Source of the DNA: Bacteroidota bacterium
GTDB taxonomy: Bacteria; Bacteroidota; Bacteroidia; B-17B0; Aurantibacillaceae
DNA: 64,000 nt
Direction of reading: 5' to 3'
NCBI GenBank assembly: GCA_021155905.1
Contig: JAJNBG010000014.1
Coordinates: 62,001-126,000, forward strand
Position 1 is the first letter of the stretch; every line of letters starts with the position of its first letter. Below are positions 1 to 8,552 of this stretch, piece after piece. The position numbers and the translations under genes are program-made. Below the pieces are notes generated by a model, which saw only the letters and a list, made by a program, of their open reading frames with translations, was not told where the DNA came from and made no database searches.

Positions 1-2
1 TT

Positions 3-254
3 TTTGCCCCTATCTTTCCTTACGGTTACATGGCTTTAAGCGGAATAACGAAAGTGAGAATCAAACATAAAACAATTTCGAACCCCAATTACATAGACCA
101 TGATGCTTATATTTTAGGCTATGAAAGGGTCTCCAGGACCAAACGGCGCATTCGTGCACTTATTGGTGGAACGATAGGACTGGCAGCAGGATACGGACTC
201 TATTTTGGCATCTTAAAAGACCAATTACCAAGCACTATTAAATTCAGATTTTAA
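3..254 (+). CDS. C-terminal end of an unknown protein, cut by the window edge
   Basis: An ATG at base 30 gives 74 codons, but the same frame is open without a stop back to base 3, so the ATG is probably internal and this is the tail of a longer gene. The visible part is basic, then has one hydrophobic Gly/Ala-rich stretch (about residues 42-62 counted from the ATG) preceded by a Lys/Arg cluster, which suggests one membrane-associated segment with a short tail ending in F-R-F. It ends three bases before the purT start, so the two are probably co-transcribed. I do not recognise the family. Confidence 0.5.
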   Translation, partial: FAPIFPYGYMALSGITKVRIKHKTISNPNYIDHDAYILGYERVSRTKRRIRALIGGTIGLAAGYGLYFGILKDQLPSTIKFRF

Positions 255-257
255 ATC

Positions 258-1430
258 ATGACACGTCAAAAAGTATTGTTACTCGGATCAGGAGAATTAG
301 GAAAAGAAGTAGCCATAGCATTGCAACGTTTAGGGCAATATGTGATTGCCGTTGACTCATATCCGAATGCACCAGCTATGCAGGTGGCACATGAATTTGA
401 GGTCATCAACATGCTGGATGGAGATGCTTTGGATGCTATTGTTGCCAAACATCAACCTGATTTAATTGTTCCGGAAATTGAAGCCATTCGGACCGAGCGC
501 TTTTATGATTATGAAAAACAAGGCATAACCGTAGTGCCGAGTGCCAAGGCCGCCAATTTCACCATGAACCGTAAAGCGATTCGTGATCTGGCATCTAAAG
601 AATTAAAATTAAGAACCGCGAATTATTTATACGCTACCACGCTCGACGATTTCAAAAAGGCTGTTTCTGAAGTCGGAATTCCCTGCGTGGTGAAACCACT
701 AATGAGCAGCAGCGGCAAAGGGCAAAGCGTTATTAAAACCGAAGCCGATATTGAAAAATCCTGGAACTATGCCATGGAAGGCTCCCGTGGAGATTACAAA
801 GAAGTGATCGTGGAAGAATTTATTAAGTTCAATTCAGAGATCACGCTATTAACAGTTACTCAAAAAAACGGAAACACTTTATTTTGTCCCCCAATTGGTC
901 ACCGGCAAGAGCGCGGTGATTACCAGGAAAGCTGGCAGCCTTGCGCGATCAGTGATACCGATTTGAAAGAGGCCCAGGAAATGGCTGCTAAAGTCACAAA
1001 AGCATTAAGCGGCGCAGGCATTTGGGGTGTTGAATTTTTCTTAACCGATAGAGGCATTTATTTTTCTGAATTATCCCCTCGCCCGCATGATACCGGCATG
1101 GTAACTTTAGCCAATACACAAAATTTAAGCGAATTCGAATTGCATGCGCGTGCTATTTTAGGATTCCCCATCCCGCAAATTCACTTGCAGCAACATGGAG
1201 CGTCAGCCGTATTGTTAGCCGGGGCGGAAGGCACGTCCTATGAGTTTACAGGCGTTAATCAAGTTTTAGAGAACAGCAATACCGATGTGCGCCTGTTTGG
1301 CAAACCAACAACCCGACCATACCGGAGAATGGGTGTTGTATTAACATACGACAACCTGCAATCGGATATTAATACAGTGAAACAAAGAGCCATCGATCTT
1401 TCCAAACAAATAAATATAGTCAACCAATAA
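258..1430 (+). CDS. purT: Formate-dependent phosphoribosylglycinamide formyltransferase (GAR transformylase 2)
   Basis: This enzyme of purine biosynthesis formylates glycinamide ribonucleotide using formate and ATP, replacing the folate-dependent PurN step. The 390-aa length is close to the family norm. An N-terminal Rossmann-like segment begins [10 protein letters not shown] (about 10-19). The ATP-grasp domain shows [14 protein letters not shown] (144-157), the Glu-rich lid around 185-195, and the metal/phosphate-binding [10 protein letters not shown] (271-280). The ATG is three bases after the upstream stop. The stop overlaps the next ATG by one base (TAATG), so the two genes are translationally coupled. 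Family assignment is secure. Confidence 0.95.
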   Translation: MTRQKVLLLGSGELGKEVAIALQRLGQYVIAVDSYPNAPAMQVAHEFEVINMLDGDALDAIVAKHQPDLIVPEIEAIRTERFYDYEKQGITVVPSAKAANFTMNRKAIRDLASKELKLRTANYLYATTLDDFKKAVSEVGIPCVVKPLMSSSGKGQSVIKTEADIEKSWNYAMEGSRGDYKEVIVEEFIKFNSEITLLTVTQKNGNTLFCPPIGHRQERGDYQESWQPCAISDTDLKEAQEMAAKVTKALSGAGIWGVEFFLTDRGIYFSELSPRPHDTGMVTLANTQNLSEFELHARAILGFPIPQIHLQQHGASAVLLAGAEGTSYEFTGVNQVLENSNTDVRLFGKPTTRPYRRMGVVLTYDNLQSDINTVKQRAIDLSKQINIVNQ

Positions 1431-1978
1431 TGAGATCTGCCCTACTCTTTTGTTTTTTAATAATTCTTTTCTCTCAAGGGAAAATCCAGGCCTTTAATTT
1501 CCCTCCACATTTTAGTAAAACAGAAATTGCAAAACTCAAACAGGGAGATTCTCTAACTTATTATCAGTGTCATGTAGATAGTGCTTTCACAGAAATGACT
1601 TTATCAAATGGACAAAAAGTAAAAACAAAGAAAAAAAGAATTACGCTTACCGAAAAATACGTGATTAATTTAAAGGATAGTATTTATACGGTGAAGTATT
1701 ACATTGCCGGGTTCAACAGCTATCCCAATAAAAAATTTCCTTATCTCACTTTAACGGAAACAGATACCTGGTATTTCGACCTAAAAAAAACAACGACCTT
1801 AAGCATACAGGAGGTTTTATTGTTTGCAGCACTGGAAACCAAAACGCATTCCATTGTTCATTTTGAATTGAACATCAATAAAACCTGCCCTAATGAAGTC
1901 ATTATTAAAGGTAAAAATGTCAACGAACAATTTATAGTAGAAGGCAATTATTTATTAAGTAGAAGCTTAGGATTTTAA
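1430..1978 (+). CDS. Exported protein of unknown function
   Basis: A protein of 182 aa with a clear N-terminal signal peptide (hydrophobic residues about 4-15, then a polar region ending near G-K-I-Q-A-F). The mature part is Lys/Thr-rich and alternates hydrophobic and polar residues, as in a small beta-rich periplasmic or outer-surface protein. It has a few cysteines and no motif I recognise. The start overlaps the purT stop by one base, so it is read from the same mRNA. A strong hairpin terminator follows. No function can be assigned, and purT as a neighbour is not informative. Confidence 0.75.
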   Translation: MRSALLFCFLIILFSQGKIQAFNFPPHFSKTEIAKLKQGDSLTYYQCHVDSAFTEMTLSNGQKVKTKKKRITLTEKYVINLKDSIYTVKYYIAGFNSYPNKKFPYLTLTETDTWYFDLKKTTTLSIQEVLLFAALETKTHSIVHFELNINKTCPNEVIIKGKNVNEQFIVEGNYLLSRSLGF

Positions 1979-2007
1979 AAATCACTTTCAATACCATTTT
2001 AGTCTTC

Positions 2008-2045
2008 ATGAAAAAAGCCCCGGAAACTACCAGGGCTTTTTCATT
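2008..2045. terminator. Bidirectional Rho-independent terminator
   Basis: Arms ATGAAAAAaGCCC and GGGCTTTTTCAT pair over 12 bp with one extra A and a short loop. An A-run on one side and a T-run on the other let it serve both convergent genes (the exported protein on + and paaE on -). Confidence 0.85.
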
Positions 2046-2060
2046 TTATTTATTTGACTA

Positions 2061-3140
2061 CTAGATCGCGTCGAAATCAACCACCACCTTTTCCGTTAAA
2101 GGATGTGCCTGACATGTCAATACAAAACCATCTTCCACCTCAGCGTCGGTTAAAGCAAAATTATTATCCATTTTCACTTTACCTTCCATGACTTTGGCAC
2201 GACAGGTGCAGCAAACTGCCCCTTTACAGCTAAATGGTGCGTCAACACCGGCTTCAATTGCAGCATCCAGAATCGTTAAGCCACCTGTATTTAATTTCAT
2301 AGACGTTTCAATACCATACTGTATAACAGTTACCTCACTGTTTACGTCCCCTCCAACTACTGAACCTGTCTTCTCTGCTTTAGCCACAGCATCCGCTACA
2401 GCGCTGAAATATTCAATATGTATTTTTTCTTTGGCAATTTTCAATCCTTCCAAAGCCTGTTTGATGTTTTCCATCATTGGTCCAGGGCCACAAATAAAAT
2501 ATTCATCTGCATTCCCTGCACTATAATTTTCGATGATTGCTTTGACGCGGTCATTGGTCAATAATCCTTTTTGCAAATCACTCACTGCGGTTTTAGGATT
2601 ATCATACACGTTCAGCATTTTAACGCGGTCTGCATTTTCCGATACAATTTTATCCAGTTCCGCCTTAAAGATCACAGAATCCTCGTCACGATTCGCGTAC
2701 ACCAGGGTAATCGTACTTTGTTTTTCAATATACAATACGCTTTTTAAAATACTCATCATCGGGGTGATTCCGCTTCCACCCGCAAATAACACATAGTGTT
2801 TTTTGTTGTTTCCGGATAATACAGAACTGAAACTTCCCATTGGTGTCATCACCTCCACGCTCTCCCCTATTTTCCAATTACGGTTCATTTGGGTAGATGC
2901 TCTTCCGTCTTTAACTTCTTTTACAGCAACGCGCAGTTCTTTTTCACTATAAGGACTGGTACAGATACTATAGGAACGACGCAATTCCTCACCGTTTACG
3001 GTTAATTTTACAGTTATATATTGACCTTGTTTAAATTGATATTCGTGTTGCACTGCTAAAGGAATATCAAAAGCAATGGAAACAGCATCAGCCGTTTCTC
3101 TGCGAACATCTTTTATTTTTAAGGTATGAAATCTTGCCAT
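2061..3140 (-). CDS. paaE: Ring-1,2-phenylacetyl-CoA epoxidase, reductase subunit PaaE
   Basis: This reductase feeds electrons from NAD(P)H to the di-iron oxygenase PaaAC, which makes the 1,2-epoxide of phenylacetyl-CoA. It is 359 aa in the usual order: an FAD-binding domain with RRSYS (54-58), a nicotinamide-binding domain with GGSGITPMM (121-129) and CGPGPMM (217-223), then a plant-type ferredoxin domain. The cluster ligands are visible as C305, C310, C313 and C343. It is transcribed away from paaA across a 149-base gap. On the minus strand TATTTTTG (3166 down to 3159) fits a Bacteroidota -7 box, but no good -33 element is seen. The separate orientation from paaABCD suggests its dose is controlled on its own. 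Confidence 0.94.
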   Translation of the reverse strand: MARFHTLKIKDVRRETADAVSIAFDIPLAVQHEYQFKQGQYITVKLTVNGEELRRSYSICTSPYSEKELRVAVKEVKDGRASTQMNRNWKIGESVEVMTPMGSFSSVLSGNNKKHYVLFAGGSGITPMMSILKSVLYIEKQSTITLVYANRDEDSVIFKAELDKIVSENADRVKMLNVYDNPKTAVSDLQKGLLTNDRVKAIIENYSAGNADEYFICGPGPMMENIKQALEGLKIAKEKIHIEYFSAVADAVAKAEKTGSVVGGDVNSEVTVIQYGIETSMKLNTGGLTILDAAIEAGVDAPFSCKGAVCCTCRAKVMEGKVKMDNNFALTDAEVEDGFVLTCQAHPLTEKVVVDFDAI

Positions 3141-3234
3141 TTTTTAAATTTTAGAAGGCAAAAATAAAATATTAATGTGATAATTGACAGTAATTAAGGT
3201 TTATTGTTTTAAGTTGACCAAAATCAGCAAAAAA

Positions 3235-3268
3235 CCTTTGAAAAAAAGCGCTCAAAGGCGTATATTTG
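3235..3268 (+). promoter_or_regulatory. paaA promoter with an embedded palindrome
   Basis: TTTG at 3237-3240 and TATATTTG at 3261-3268 are 20 bases apart and match the Bacteroidota TTG-N19..21-TAnnTTTG promoter. An exact inverted repeat, CCTTTGA (3235-3241) and TCAAAGG (3252-3258) with a 10-base spacer, covers the -33 box and the spacer. That is where a repressor would block polymerase, so it is a likely operator. The regulator is not in the window. Confidence 0.7.
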
Positions 3269-3289
3269 TATAATTCATAATCGAAAATA

Positions 3290-4231
3290 ATGGAAGACAA
3301 TAAATTTGAAGAAGTGTTTGAAGGCAAATTGGCCAAAAACGAAATGGTTGAACCAAAAGATTGGATGCCAGATAATTACCGCAAACATTTAATTCGCCAG
3401 ATTTCTCAGCATGCACATTCTGAAATTGTAGGAATGTTGCCGGAAGGTAACTGGATTACCCGTGCTCCTAGCTTACGTGCTAAAGTGGTATTATTGGCTA
3501 AGGTGCAGGATGAAGGCGGACATGGATTATACCTGTACACTGCTGCAGAAACATTAGGGATTAGTCGTGATGAATTGCTGAATAATTTACATACAGGAAA
3601 AGCAAAATACTCTTCCATTTTTAACTACCCAACTTTAACATGGGCCGATATTGGCGCCGTGGGATGGCTGGTTGATGGAGCAGCCATTATGAACCAGGTC
3701 ATGCTGCAGAGAACTTCATACGGGCCATATGCAAGAGCAATGGTACGCATCTGTAAAGAAGAAAGCTTTCACCAGCGCCAGGGATTTGAAATCATGACTC
3801 ATTTATCATTTGGTACGGCTGACCAAAAAGCAATGGCACAGGATGCATTAAACCGTTGGTGGTTTCCAACGATGATGATGTTTGGCCCACCGGATTCAGA
3901 ATCACCTAACAGTGAGAATGCTATCAAATGGAGAATTAAGCGTGAAACCAATGACCAGTTACGTCAGAAATTTGTGAACCAAACCGTTCCGCAAGTCGAG
4001 TATTTAGGCTTAACGGTTCCTGATGCGAACCTGAAGTGGAACGAAGCGAAAAAAGGATATGACTACAGCGAACCAAACTGGGTGGAATTCAAAAATGTGA
4101 TCAGTGGAAACGGACCTTGTAACAAACAACGTTTATTAGCCCGTAATAAAGCGCACAACGAAGGCGCATGGGTAAGAGAAGCGGCACAGGCTTTCGCCAG
4201 AAAACGAAAAGAGATTTACGAAGCAGCATAA
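3290..4231 (+). CDS. paaA: Ring-1,2-phenylacetyl-CoA epoxidase, catalytic subunit PaaA
   Basis: Catalytic di-iron subunit of the multicomponent oxygenase that epoxidises the aromatic ring of phenylacetyl-CoA. At 313 aa it is normal for the family. Ferritin-like iron-ligand motifs are visible: E45 in HSEIVG, the E75-x2-H78 pair in DEGGHG, and E158-x2-H161 in KEESFHQ. The C-terminus is basic, as is usual in PaaA. It is the first gene of the paaABC(D) run, behind a good promoter and a short leader of about 15 bases. PaaB follows after 25 bases. Assignment is secure. Confidence 0.96.
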   Translation: MEDNKFEEVFEGKLAKNEMVEPKDWMPDNYRKHLIRQISQHAHSEIVGMLPEGNWITRAPSLRAKVVLLAKVQDEGGHGLYLYTAAETLGISRDELLNNLHTGKAKYSSIFNYPTLTWADIGAVGWLVDGAAIMNQVMLQRTSYGPYARAMVRICKEESFHQRQGFEIMTHLSFGTADQKAMAQDALNRWWFPTMMMFGPPDSESPNSENAIKWRIKRETNDQLRQKFVNQTVPQVEYLGLTVPDANLKWNEAKKGYDYSEPNWVEFKNVISGNGPCNKQRLLARNKAHNEGAWVREAAQAFARKRKEIYEAA

Positions 4232-4256
4232 TAGAATAACATTTAAATAAAATAAG

Positions 4257-4544
4257 ATGTCAGATAATCAGGGCCCGGTTTGGGAAATATTTTTACAAAA
4301 AAAAGCAGGTCAGCCATTTGTGCACTGCGGAAGTCTACATGCCTTTGATAAAGAAATGGCTTTACAAAATGCCAGAGATCTTTATACCCGCCGTGGGGAA
4401 GGCGTATCCATTTGGGCAGTACCGTCTAATGCTATTGTTGCGAGTAGCCCGGAGGATATTGGTCCTTTCTTTGAGCCATCCAATGATAAGGTTTACCGTC
4501 ATCCAACTTTTTACCAGATCCCGGATGCCATTGGACATATGTAG
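4257..4544 (+). CDS. paaB: Phenylacetyl-CoA epoxidase subunit PaaB
   Basis: Small structural subunit that bridges PaaA-PaaC heterodimers in the epoxidase complex. It is 95 aa, the standard size. The sequence begins near WEIFLQKKAGQPFVHCGSLH, has the family's ALQNARDLYTRRGEG helix, and ends around DKVYRHPTFYQIP. There are 25 bases between the paaA stop and this ATG. The 96 bases after it, before paaC, contain repeat-like sequence (see the repeat entry), which is unusual inside this operon. Confidence 0.95.
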   Translation: MSDNQGPVWEIFLQKKAGQPFVHCGSLHAFDKEMALQNARDLYTRRGEGVSIWAVPSNAIVASSPEDIGPFFEPSNDKVYRHPTFYQIPDAIGHM

Positions 4545-4550
4545 GATATC

Positions 4551-4630
4551 TGTTTGAGCAAAGTCGAAAACACACTATCCAAACCAATTAAACAAGAATA
4601 AAAATCTGTGAAAATCCGTGAAATCCGCGG
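4551..4630. repeat. REP-like remnant and 10-bp tandem repeat inside the paa operon
   Basis: Bases 4551-4574 read, on the minus strand, close to TTCGACTTTGCTCAAAC, a phrase I associate from memory with short dispersed intergenic repeats in Bacteroidota. Bases 4601-4630 are three 10-mers in register: AAAATCTGTG, AAAATCCGTG and AAATCCGCGG. The stretch is non-coding and fills most of the paaB-paaC gap. Only one copy is visible, so dispersal cannot be shown here. Confidence 0.5.
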
Positions 4631-4640
4631 GAAATAAAAA

Positions 4641-5399
4641 ATGACAACACAAGAAGCATTATTTCAGTATACCCTACGCATTGCGGACACTAACCTAATT
4701 TTAGCTCAGCGTATCAGTGAATGGACAGGTCACGGCCCTTTTTTAGAAGAGGATCTCGCCTTAACCAATATTGCCCTCGACATTACGGGAGTTGCGAAAT
4801 CGCTTTTAGAATACGCAGCTTCAATTGAAAATAAAGGCAGAAGTGCTGACGAGCTGGCTTATTTCAGAAACGACCGACAGTTTTATAATGCTCAAATCAC
4901 AGAATTACCAAATGGTGACTATGCCAGAACCATTGTGAGACAGGCCATAGTGGATTGTTTTGATTATTATTTTTATACCGAATTGGCAAAAAGCAAGGAT
5001 GAAACTTTAATGGGAATTGCTCAGAAATCAATTAAAGAAGTAACCTATCATTTACGCCACACCTCGTCATGGGTAGAACGCTTTGGTGATGGAACTGAAG
5101 AAAGCCATAACCGTGCACAACAGGCCCTTAATGAATTATGGCAATATACCGGTGAGTTATTTGAAATGACTGAAGTGGATGAAATTTTGATCAAAGAAGG
5201 TATCGCGGTTGATTTAAATAAAGTAAAAGAGAAATGGGAAAACCATATGTCTGAACTTTTAGAAAAATCTACATTAGCGAAACCTGAAAATGTATTCATG
5301 CAGACCGGAAGCAGAAAAGGAATTCATACAGAGCATTTAGCCTTTATTTTAGCAGAAATGCAGGCTTTGCCAAGAATGTACCCTGATGCTAAGTGGTAG
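4641..5399 (+). CDS. paaC: Phenylacetyl-CoA epoxidase structural subunit PaaC
   Basis: Ferritin-fold partner of PaaA that lacks catalytic activity and stabilises the catalytic subunit. It is 252 aa, close to the normal length. The helical repeat pattern and the conserved LALTNIALDITG segment near the N-terminus are visible, as are YHLRHTSSWVERFGDGTEESH (about 136-156) and the C-terminal GIHTEHLAFILAEMQ followed by a proline-rich tail. It is in the paa operon, but the gap to paaB is 96 bases and holds repeats. Two AT-rich arms (AATGTTTA 5407-5414, TAAACATT 5450-5457) follow and could form a weak hairpin. Confidence 0.95.
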   Translation: MTTQEALFQYTLRIADTNLILAQRISEWTGHGPFLEEDLALTNIALDITGVAKSLLEYAASIENKGRSADELAYFRNDRQFYNAQITELPNGDYARTIVRQAIVDCFDYYFYTELAKSKDETLMGIAQKSIKEVTYHLRHTSSWVERFGDGTEESHNRAQQALNELWQYTGELFEMTEVDEILIKEGIAVDLNKVKEKWENHMSELLEKSTLAKPENVFMQTGSRKGIHTEHLAFILAEMQALPRMYPDAKW

Positions 5400-5473
5400 T
5401 TTTGTAAATGTTTAGTTATTAGTTTTTAGTGCGTAATACTTTTAATTATTAAACATTAAAAACTATTCAAGAA

Positions 5474-5581
5474 ATGAGTTTTAAAAATTCCTGGAAAAAA
5501 ATAGCGCCTTACTTTGTTGATGTCTGGCAGTACATTGTGATTATTGTAATCATGATCCTGGCAGCAATTTTTATCTTGTAA
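5474..5581 (+). CDS. 35-aa single-pass membrane protein inside the paa operon
   Basis: A 35-codon ORF starts ATG 5474 and ends TAA 5579-5581, four bases before the paaD start. The protein begins MSFKNSWKKIAPYFVDVW and then has one uninterrupted hydrophobic helix rich in Ile, Val, Leu and Ala from about residue 20 to the end. The positive charge sits before the helix, so the N-terminus should face the cytoplasm. Coding use is supported by the tight packing and by its membrane-protein composition, which is unlikely for random AT-rich DNA. I know of no PaaA-E partner of this kind. It might anchor the epoxidase or its maturation factor at the membrane, but that is speculation. Confidence 0.6.
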   Translation: MSFKNSWKKIAPYFVDVWQYIVIIVIMILAAIFIL

Positions 5582-5585
5582 AAAA

Positions 5586-6074
5586 TTGAAAACCAAAGAA
5601 AATATCCTTTCCCTGCTTTCCGAAATTCCTGATCCGGAAATTCCTGTTATTACGATAGTCGAATTAGGCGTGATTCGGGAGATTACTCTTATCGATGACA
5701 CCAGTATTGAATTAAAGATTACCCCTACTTACTCCGGCTGCCCTGCTATGCAGCAGATTGAAGACGACGTCCGTAAAAAACTACAGGAACATGGATTTAG
5801 TTCCATTAAAATCAATATGGTATTTTCACCGCCATGGACCACTGACTGGCTAACGGAAGAAGCCAAAGATAAATTACAGAAATATGGCATTGCTCCACCG
5901 GAGCATACTACCGAAGATAAAAGCTGGTTAAGTGGAAAACCAAAATCAGTTACCTGTCCGCGATGTAAGTCAAAAAATACAAAGCTCATCTCCCAGTTTG
6001 GAAGTACGGCTTGTAAAGCACTTTATCAATGCCAGGAATGCTTGGAACCATTTGACTATTTTAAGTGTATTTAA
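5586..6074 (+). CDS. paaD: Phenylacetyl-CoA epoxidase assembly factor PaaD
   Basis: PaaD is a MIP18/DUF59 protein needed for maturation of the epoxidase metal centres. It is 162 aa. The N-terminal DUF59 part shows IPDPEIPVITIVELG and PTYSGCPAM. The C-terminal zinc-ribbon-like part has CPRCKSK and CQECLEPFDYFKCI, the hallmark ending of PaaD. The start is TTG at 5586: the frame is closed by a TGA at 5553, no ATG lies between, and a start here gives the usual spacing before IPDPEIP. It lies four bases after the 35-aa membrane protein, so the two are likely coupled. Confidence 0.93.
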   Translation: MKTKENILSLLSEIPDPEIPVITIVELGVIREITLIDDTSIELKITPTYSGCPAMQQIEDDVRKKLQEHGFSSIKINMVFSPPWTTDWLTEEAKDKLQKYGIAPPEHTTEDKSWLSGKPKSVTCPRCKSKNTKLISQFGSTACKALYQCQECLEPFDYFKCI

Positions 6075-6118
6075 GACTTTTCGCTTTCGACGAATAATCG
6101 TTTTGTTATTATGAAATA

Positions 6119-6140
6119 AGTGTTACATTAGCTTAACACT
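6119..6140. promoter_or_regulatory. Palindrome upstream of the sensor kinase
   Basis: AGTGTTA (6119-6125) and TAACACT (6134-6140) form a perfect 7-bp inverted repeat with an 8-base spacer, ending six bases before the kinase ATG. A weak promoter overlaps it: TTG at 6103-6105, 18 bases, then TACATTAG at 6124-6131, one mismatch from TAnnTTTG. It could be an operator or a small mRNA hairpin next to the start. Confidence 0.45.
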
Positions 6141-6146
6141 AATTAT

Positions 6147-7652
6147 ATGCTTAATCAACCGTTTTTAACTCATATTCTCAACAACTTTTTAGAACATGTT
6201 TTCGTTTTAAACAGCCATCAGGAAATTCTTTTTCAAACCGAAGGAAATGAGAACCTTTTGGGCTACAGCAACGCAGAAATTGCCGATGGCAGTTTTTCGG
6301 GGTTATTTATTAATCCCAATTTTTCATTTAAAGAAACCATAGAGAAAGCGAAGAAATTTGGAGAATTCATATCTACTGAAAATTTCAAGCATAAAACAAA
6401 AAAATACATCAATATTGCCTTCCGGGTCGTATACCATGTAGATGAGACCAATAATGAAGAGCGCTATATATTTTATTTGAAAGATAATACTCAACAAAAC
6501 ATCGTCCGAAATGATATCCTGAAAAAAAGCCTGACCATTGAAAATCTCTCTAAATCCAGAATGATCCGAAATGGACATATTGATGAGGCTATTTATGAAA
6601 TACTGGAATCTTCGTCCAGAGCGGTTCAGACTACCCGCGTGAACGCATGGGTTTTTGATGAAAACCGCACAAAAATTCAATGCGTTGGAAATTATGATGC
6701 AAGGGAAAATAAGCTGATTCATCAGACTTCGTTACCGAGAATTTTAATGCCCAAATATTTCGCTTTGTTTGAAACCGAGAAAATCATCATTACTCCAGAC
6801 ACCTCTAAGGAAAACAGAACAGATGAAATGGACGAAACCTATCTCAAGCCAAACAATATCCAGTCTTTAATGGATATTCCGGTAAGGATTGAAGGCGAAA
6901 TGATCGGAGTGATTTGTTTTGAAAACGTTGGTGCTCCAAGAGAGTGGACCCTGATGGAACAAAAATACGGTTTAGTGGCTGCCCAAATGTTGTCTCTTAC
7001 TATTGAATCCTATAACAAACAAAAAGCTAAGCAAGACCTTGAATTAATGCTTAAAGAGAAAACGATTTTATTACAGGAAGTCAACCATCGGGTAAAAAAT
7101 AACCTGGCGATCATTGGTAGTTTAATGAATCTCCAGAGTGAAAAATCAAAGGATGATTATCACAAGCAATTATTTATCGAATGCCGGAACAGGTTGGATT
7201 CAATTTCCACCGTTCATGAATTAATTTACAAATCAAAAAATTATACGCATATCGACTTTAAAGATTATTTAAATCAGATTATAAATCATATCACCGGATC
7301 TTACAAATCATTTGAATACATTAAAATCGTCAAGGATATTGAAGAAGTACAGGTTAATATTTCTTCTGCTATTCCATTAGCGCTTATTGTGAATGAGCTT
7401 ATTACCAATTCCTACAAGCATGCTTTTATAAGTAAAAAAGAAGGTGAGATCGTAATTAAATTAACTGAAAAAGACGGCCAGGTTTTCTTAACCATTAGCG
7501 ATAATGGCCAGGGTTTTGATAAAAACACGATTCCTAAAACCTCCATGGGGATGGATATCTTAAATGGCCTGATCACTCAAATTGATGGCACGTGTGATTT
7601 AACCAGTAATGAAAAAGGAACATTATATAAAATTTCATTTTCCAACAAATAA
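6147..7652 (+). CDS. Sensor histidine kinase (PAS-like, GAF, HisKA_2, HATPase)
   Basis: Cytosolic sensor kinase of 501 aa without membrane segments. Residues about 10-115 look like a PAS domain, 140-290 like a GAF domain, and the kinase core begins with LLQEVNHRVKNNL, where H314 is the predicted phospho-acceptor of the HisKA_2 type. The ATPase domain has the N-box VNELITNSYKHAF (about 415-427) and the G1 box SDNGQGF (451-457). It sits between paaD and paaG, so it may report an aromatic or related signal to this pathway, but no response regulator is present nearby. Such kinases often work with detached regulators or CheY-like proteins. Ligand unknown. Confidence 0.9.
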   Translation: MLNQPFLTHILNNFLEHVFVLNSHQEILFQTEGNENLLGYSNAEIADGSFSGLFINPNFSFKETIEKAKKFGEFISTENFKHKTKKYINIAFRVVYHVDETNNEERYIFYLKDNTQQNIVRNDILKKSLTIENLSKSRMIRNGHIDEAIYEILESSSRAVQTTRVNAWVFDENRTKIQCVGNYDARENKLIHQTSLPRILMPKYFALFETEKIIITPDTSKENRTDEMDETYLKPNNIQSLMDIPVRIEGEMIGVICFENVGAPREWTLMEQKYGLVAAQMLSLTIESYNKQKAKQDLELMLKEKTILLQEVNHRVKNNLAIIGSLMNLQSEKSKDDYHKQLFIECRNRLDSISTVHELIYKSKNYTHIDFKDYLNQIINHITGSYKSFEYIKIVKDIEEVQVNISSAIPLALIVNELITNSYKHAFISKKEGEIVIKLTEKDGQVFLTISDNGQGFDKNTIPKTSMGMDILNGLITQIDGTCDLTSNEKGTLYKISFSNK

Positions 7653-7683
7653 ATCCCATTTTTAGCTCATAATTAAAAGTCAT

Positions 7684-8460
7684 ATGAGTTACATTCTTTC
7701 CGAATTAAAAAACAAGGTAATGGTGATTACTTTGAACCGCGCTGATAAATTCAACAGTTTTAACCGTGAAATGGCCATGCAATTGCATGATGCCCTGGAC
7801 AAAGCAGAGACAGATGAATCGGTAAGAGCCATTGTTTTGACAGGAACCGGCAAAGCATTTTGTGCCGGGCAGGATCTGGCAGAGGCCATTGATCCAAATG
7901 GTCCGGGTATTTCCAGAATTGTAGATGAGCATTATAATCCTATTATTTTAAGGTTGCGAAAAATTGAAAAGCCTGTCATTGCTGCTGTAAATGGCGTTGC
8001 GGCCGGTGCCGGTGCCAATATTGCCTTAGCCTGTGACATTGTTACGGCAACCAATTCAGCATCGTTCATACAAGCTTTCAGTAAAATTGGATTAATTCCG
8101 GATTCAGGAGGCACCTTTTTCCTTCCTCGTTTAATTGGGTTTCAAAGAGCTTCGGCATTAATGATGACCGGAGATAAAGTGAGTGCAACTGATGCTTTGC
8201 AAATGGGTATGATATATAAAGTATTTTCGGATGAATCGTTTATGTCTGATGTATTAACATTTGCTGATAATTTAGCAGCAATGCCAACCAAAGGATTAGG
8301 TTTGACGAAACGCTTATTAAACGAAAGTGTTTTTAATACCCACGATAAACAATTAGCACGCGAAGGTGAGGTCCAGGTGGAAGCAGCAGCCACATACGAT
8401 TATTCCGAAGGCGTGAATGCCTTTCTGGAAAAACGTAAGCCCGAATTCAAAGGTAAGTAG
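7684..8460 (+). CDS. paaG: Epoxy-phenylacetyl-CoA isomerase / enoyl-CoA hydratase PaaG
   Basis: Crotonase-fold enzyme of 258 aa. PaaG converts the ring epoxide made by PaaABCE into an oxepin-CoA and also shifts double bonds later in the pathway. Typical crotonase features are seen: the oxyanion-hole segments GTGKAFCAGQDL and AAVNGVAAGAGANIALACDI, and the PaaG-like GLIPDSGGTFFLPRL around 137-151 that carries the acidic catalytic residue. The genomic setting behind paaABCD supports PaaG over a beta-oxidation hydratase. The remaining pathway genes (paaZ, paaH, paaJ, paaK, paaI) are not in this window. Confidence 0.88.
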   Translation: MSYILSELKNKVMVITLNRADKFNSFNREMAMQLHDALDKAETDESVRAIVLTGTGKAFCAGQDLAEAIDPNGPGISRIVDEHYNPIILRLRKIEKPVIAAVNGVAAGAGANIALACDIVTATNSASFIQAFSKIGLIPDSGGTFFLPRLIGFQRASALMMTGDKVSATDALQMGMIYKVFSDESFMSDVLTFADNLAAMPTKGLGLTKRLLNESVFNTHDKQLAREGEVQVEAAATYDYSEGVNAFLEKRKPEFKGK

Positions 8461-8552
8461 CATACAGCGAGGTCAGTTATTAAACCCCTTATTGTTTACA
8501 ATTTTTTTGTACCCTGCTCTCTAAAAATCGTTATAACCTTAATTTTACTGTT

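Noticed and set aside
5401-5473. Functional hairpin between paaC and the 35-aa ORF
   Set aside because: AATGTTTA/TAAACATT arms pair but are AT-only with a 35-base loop. Too weak to count as a site.
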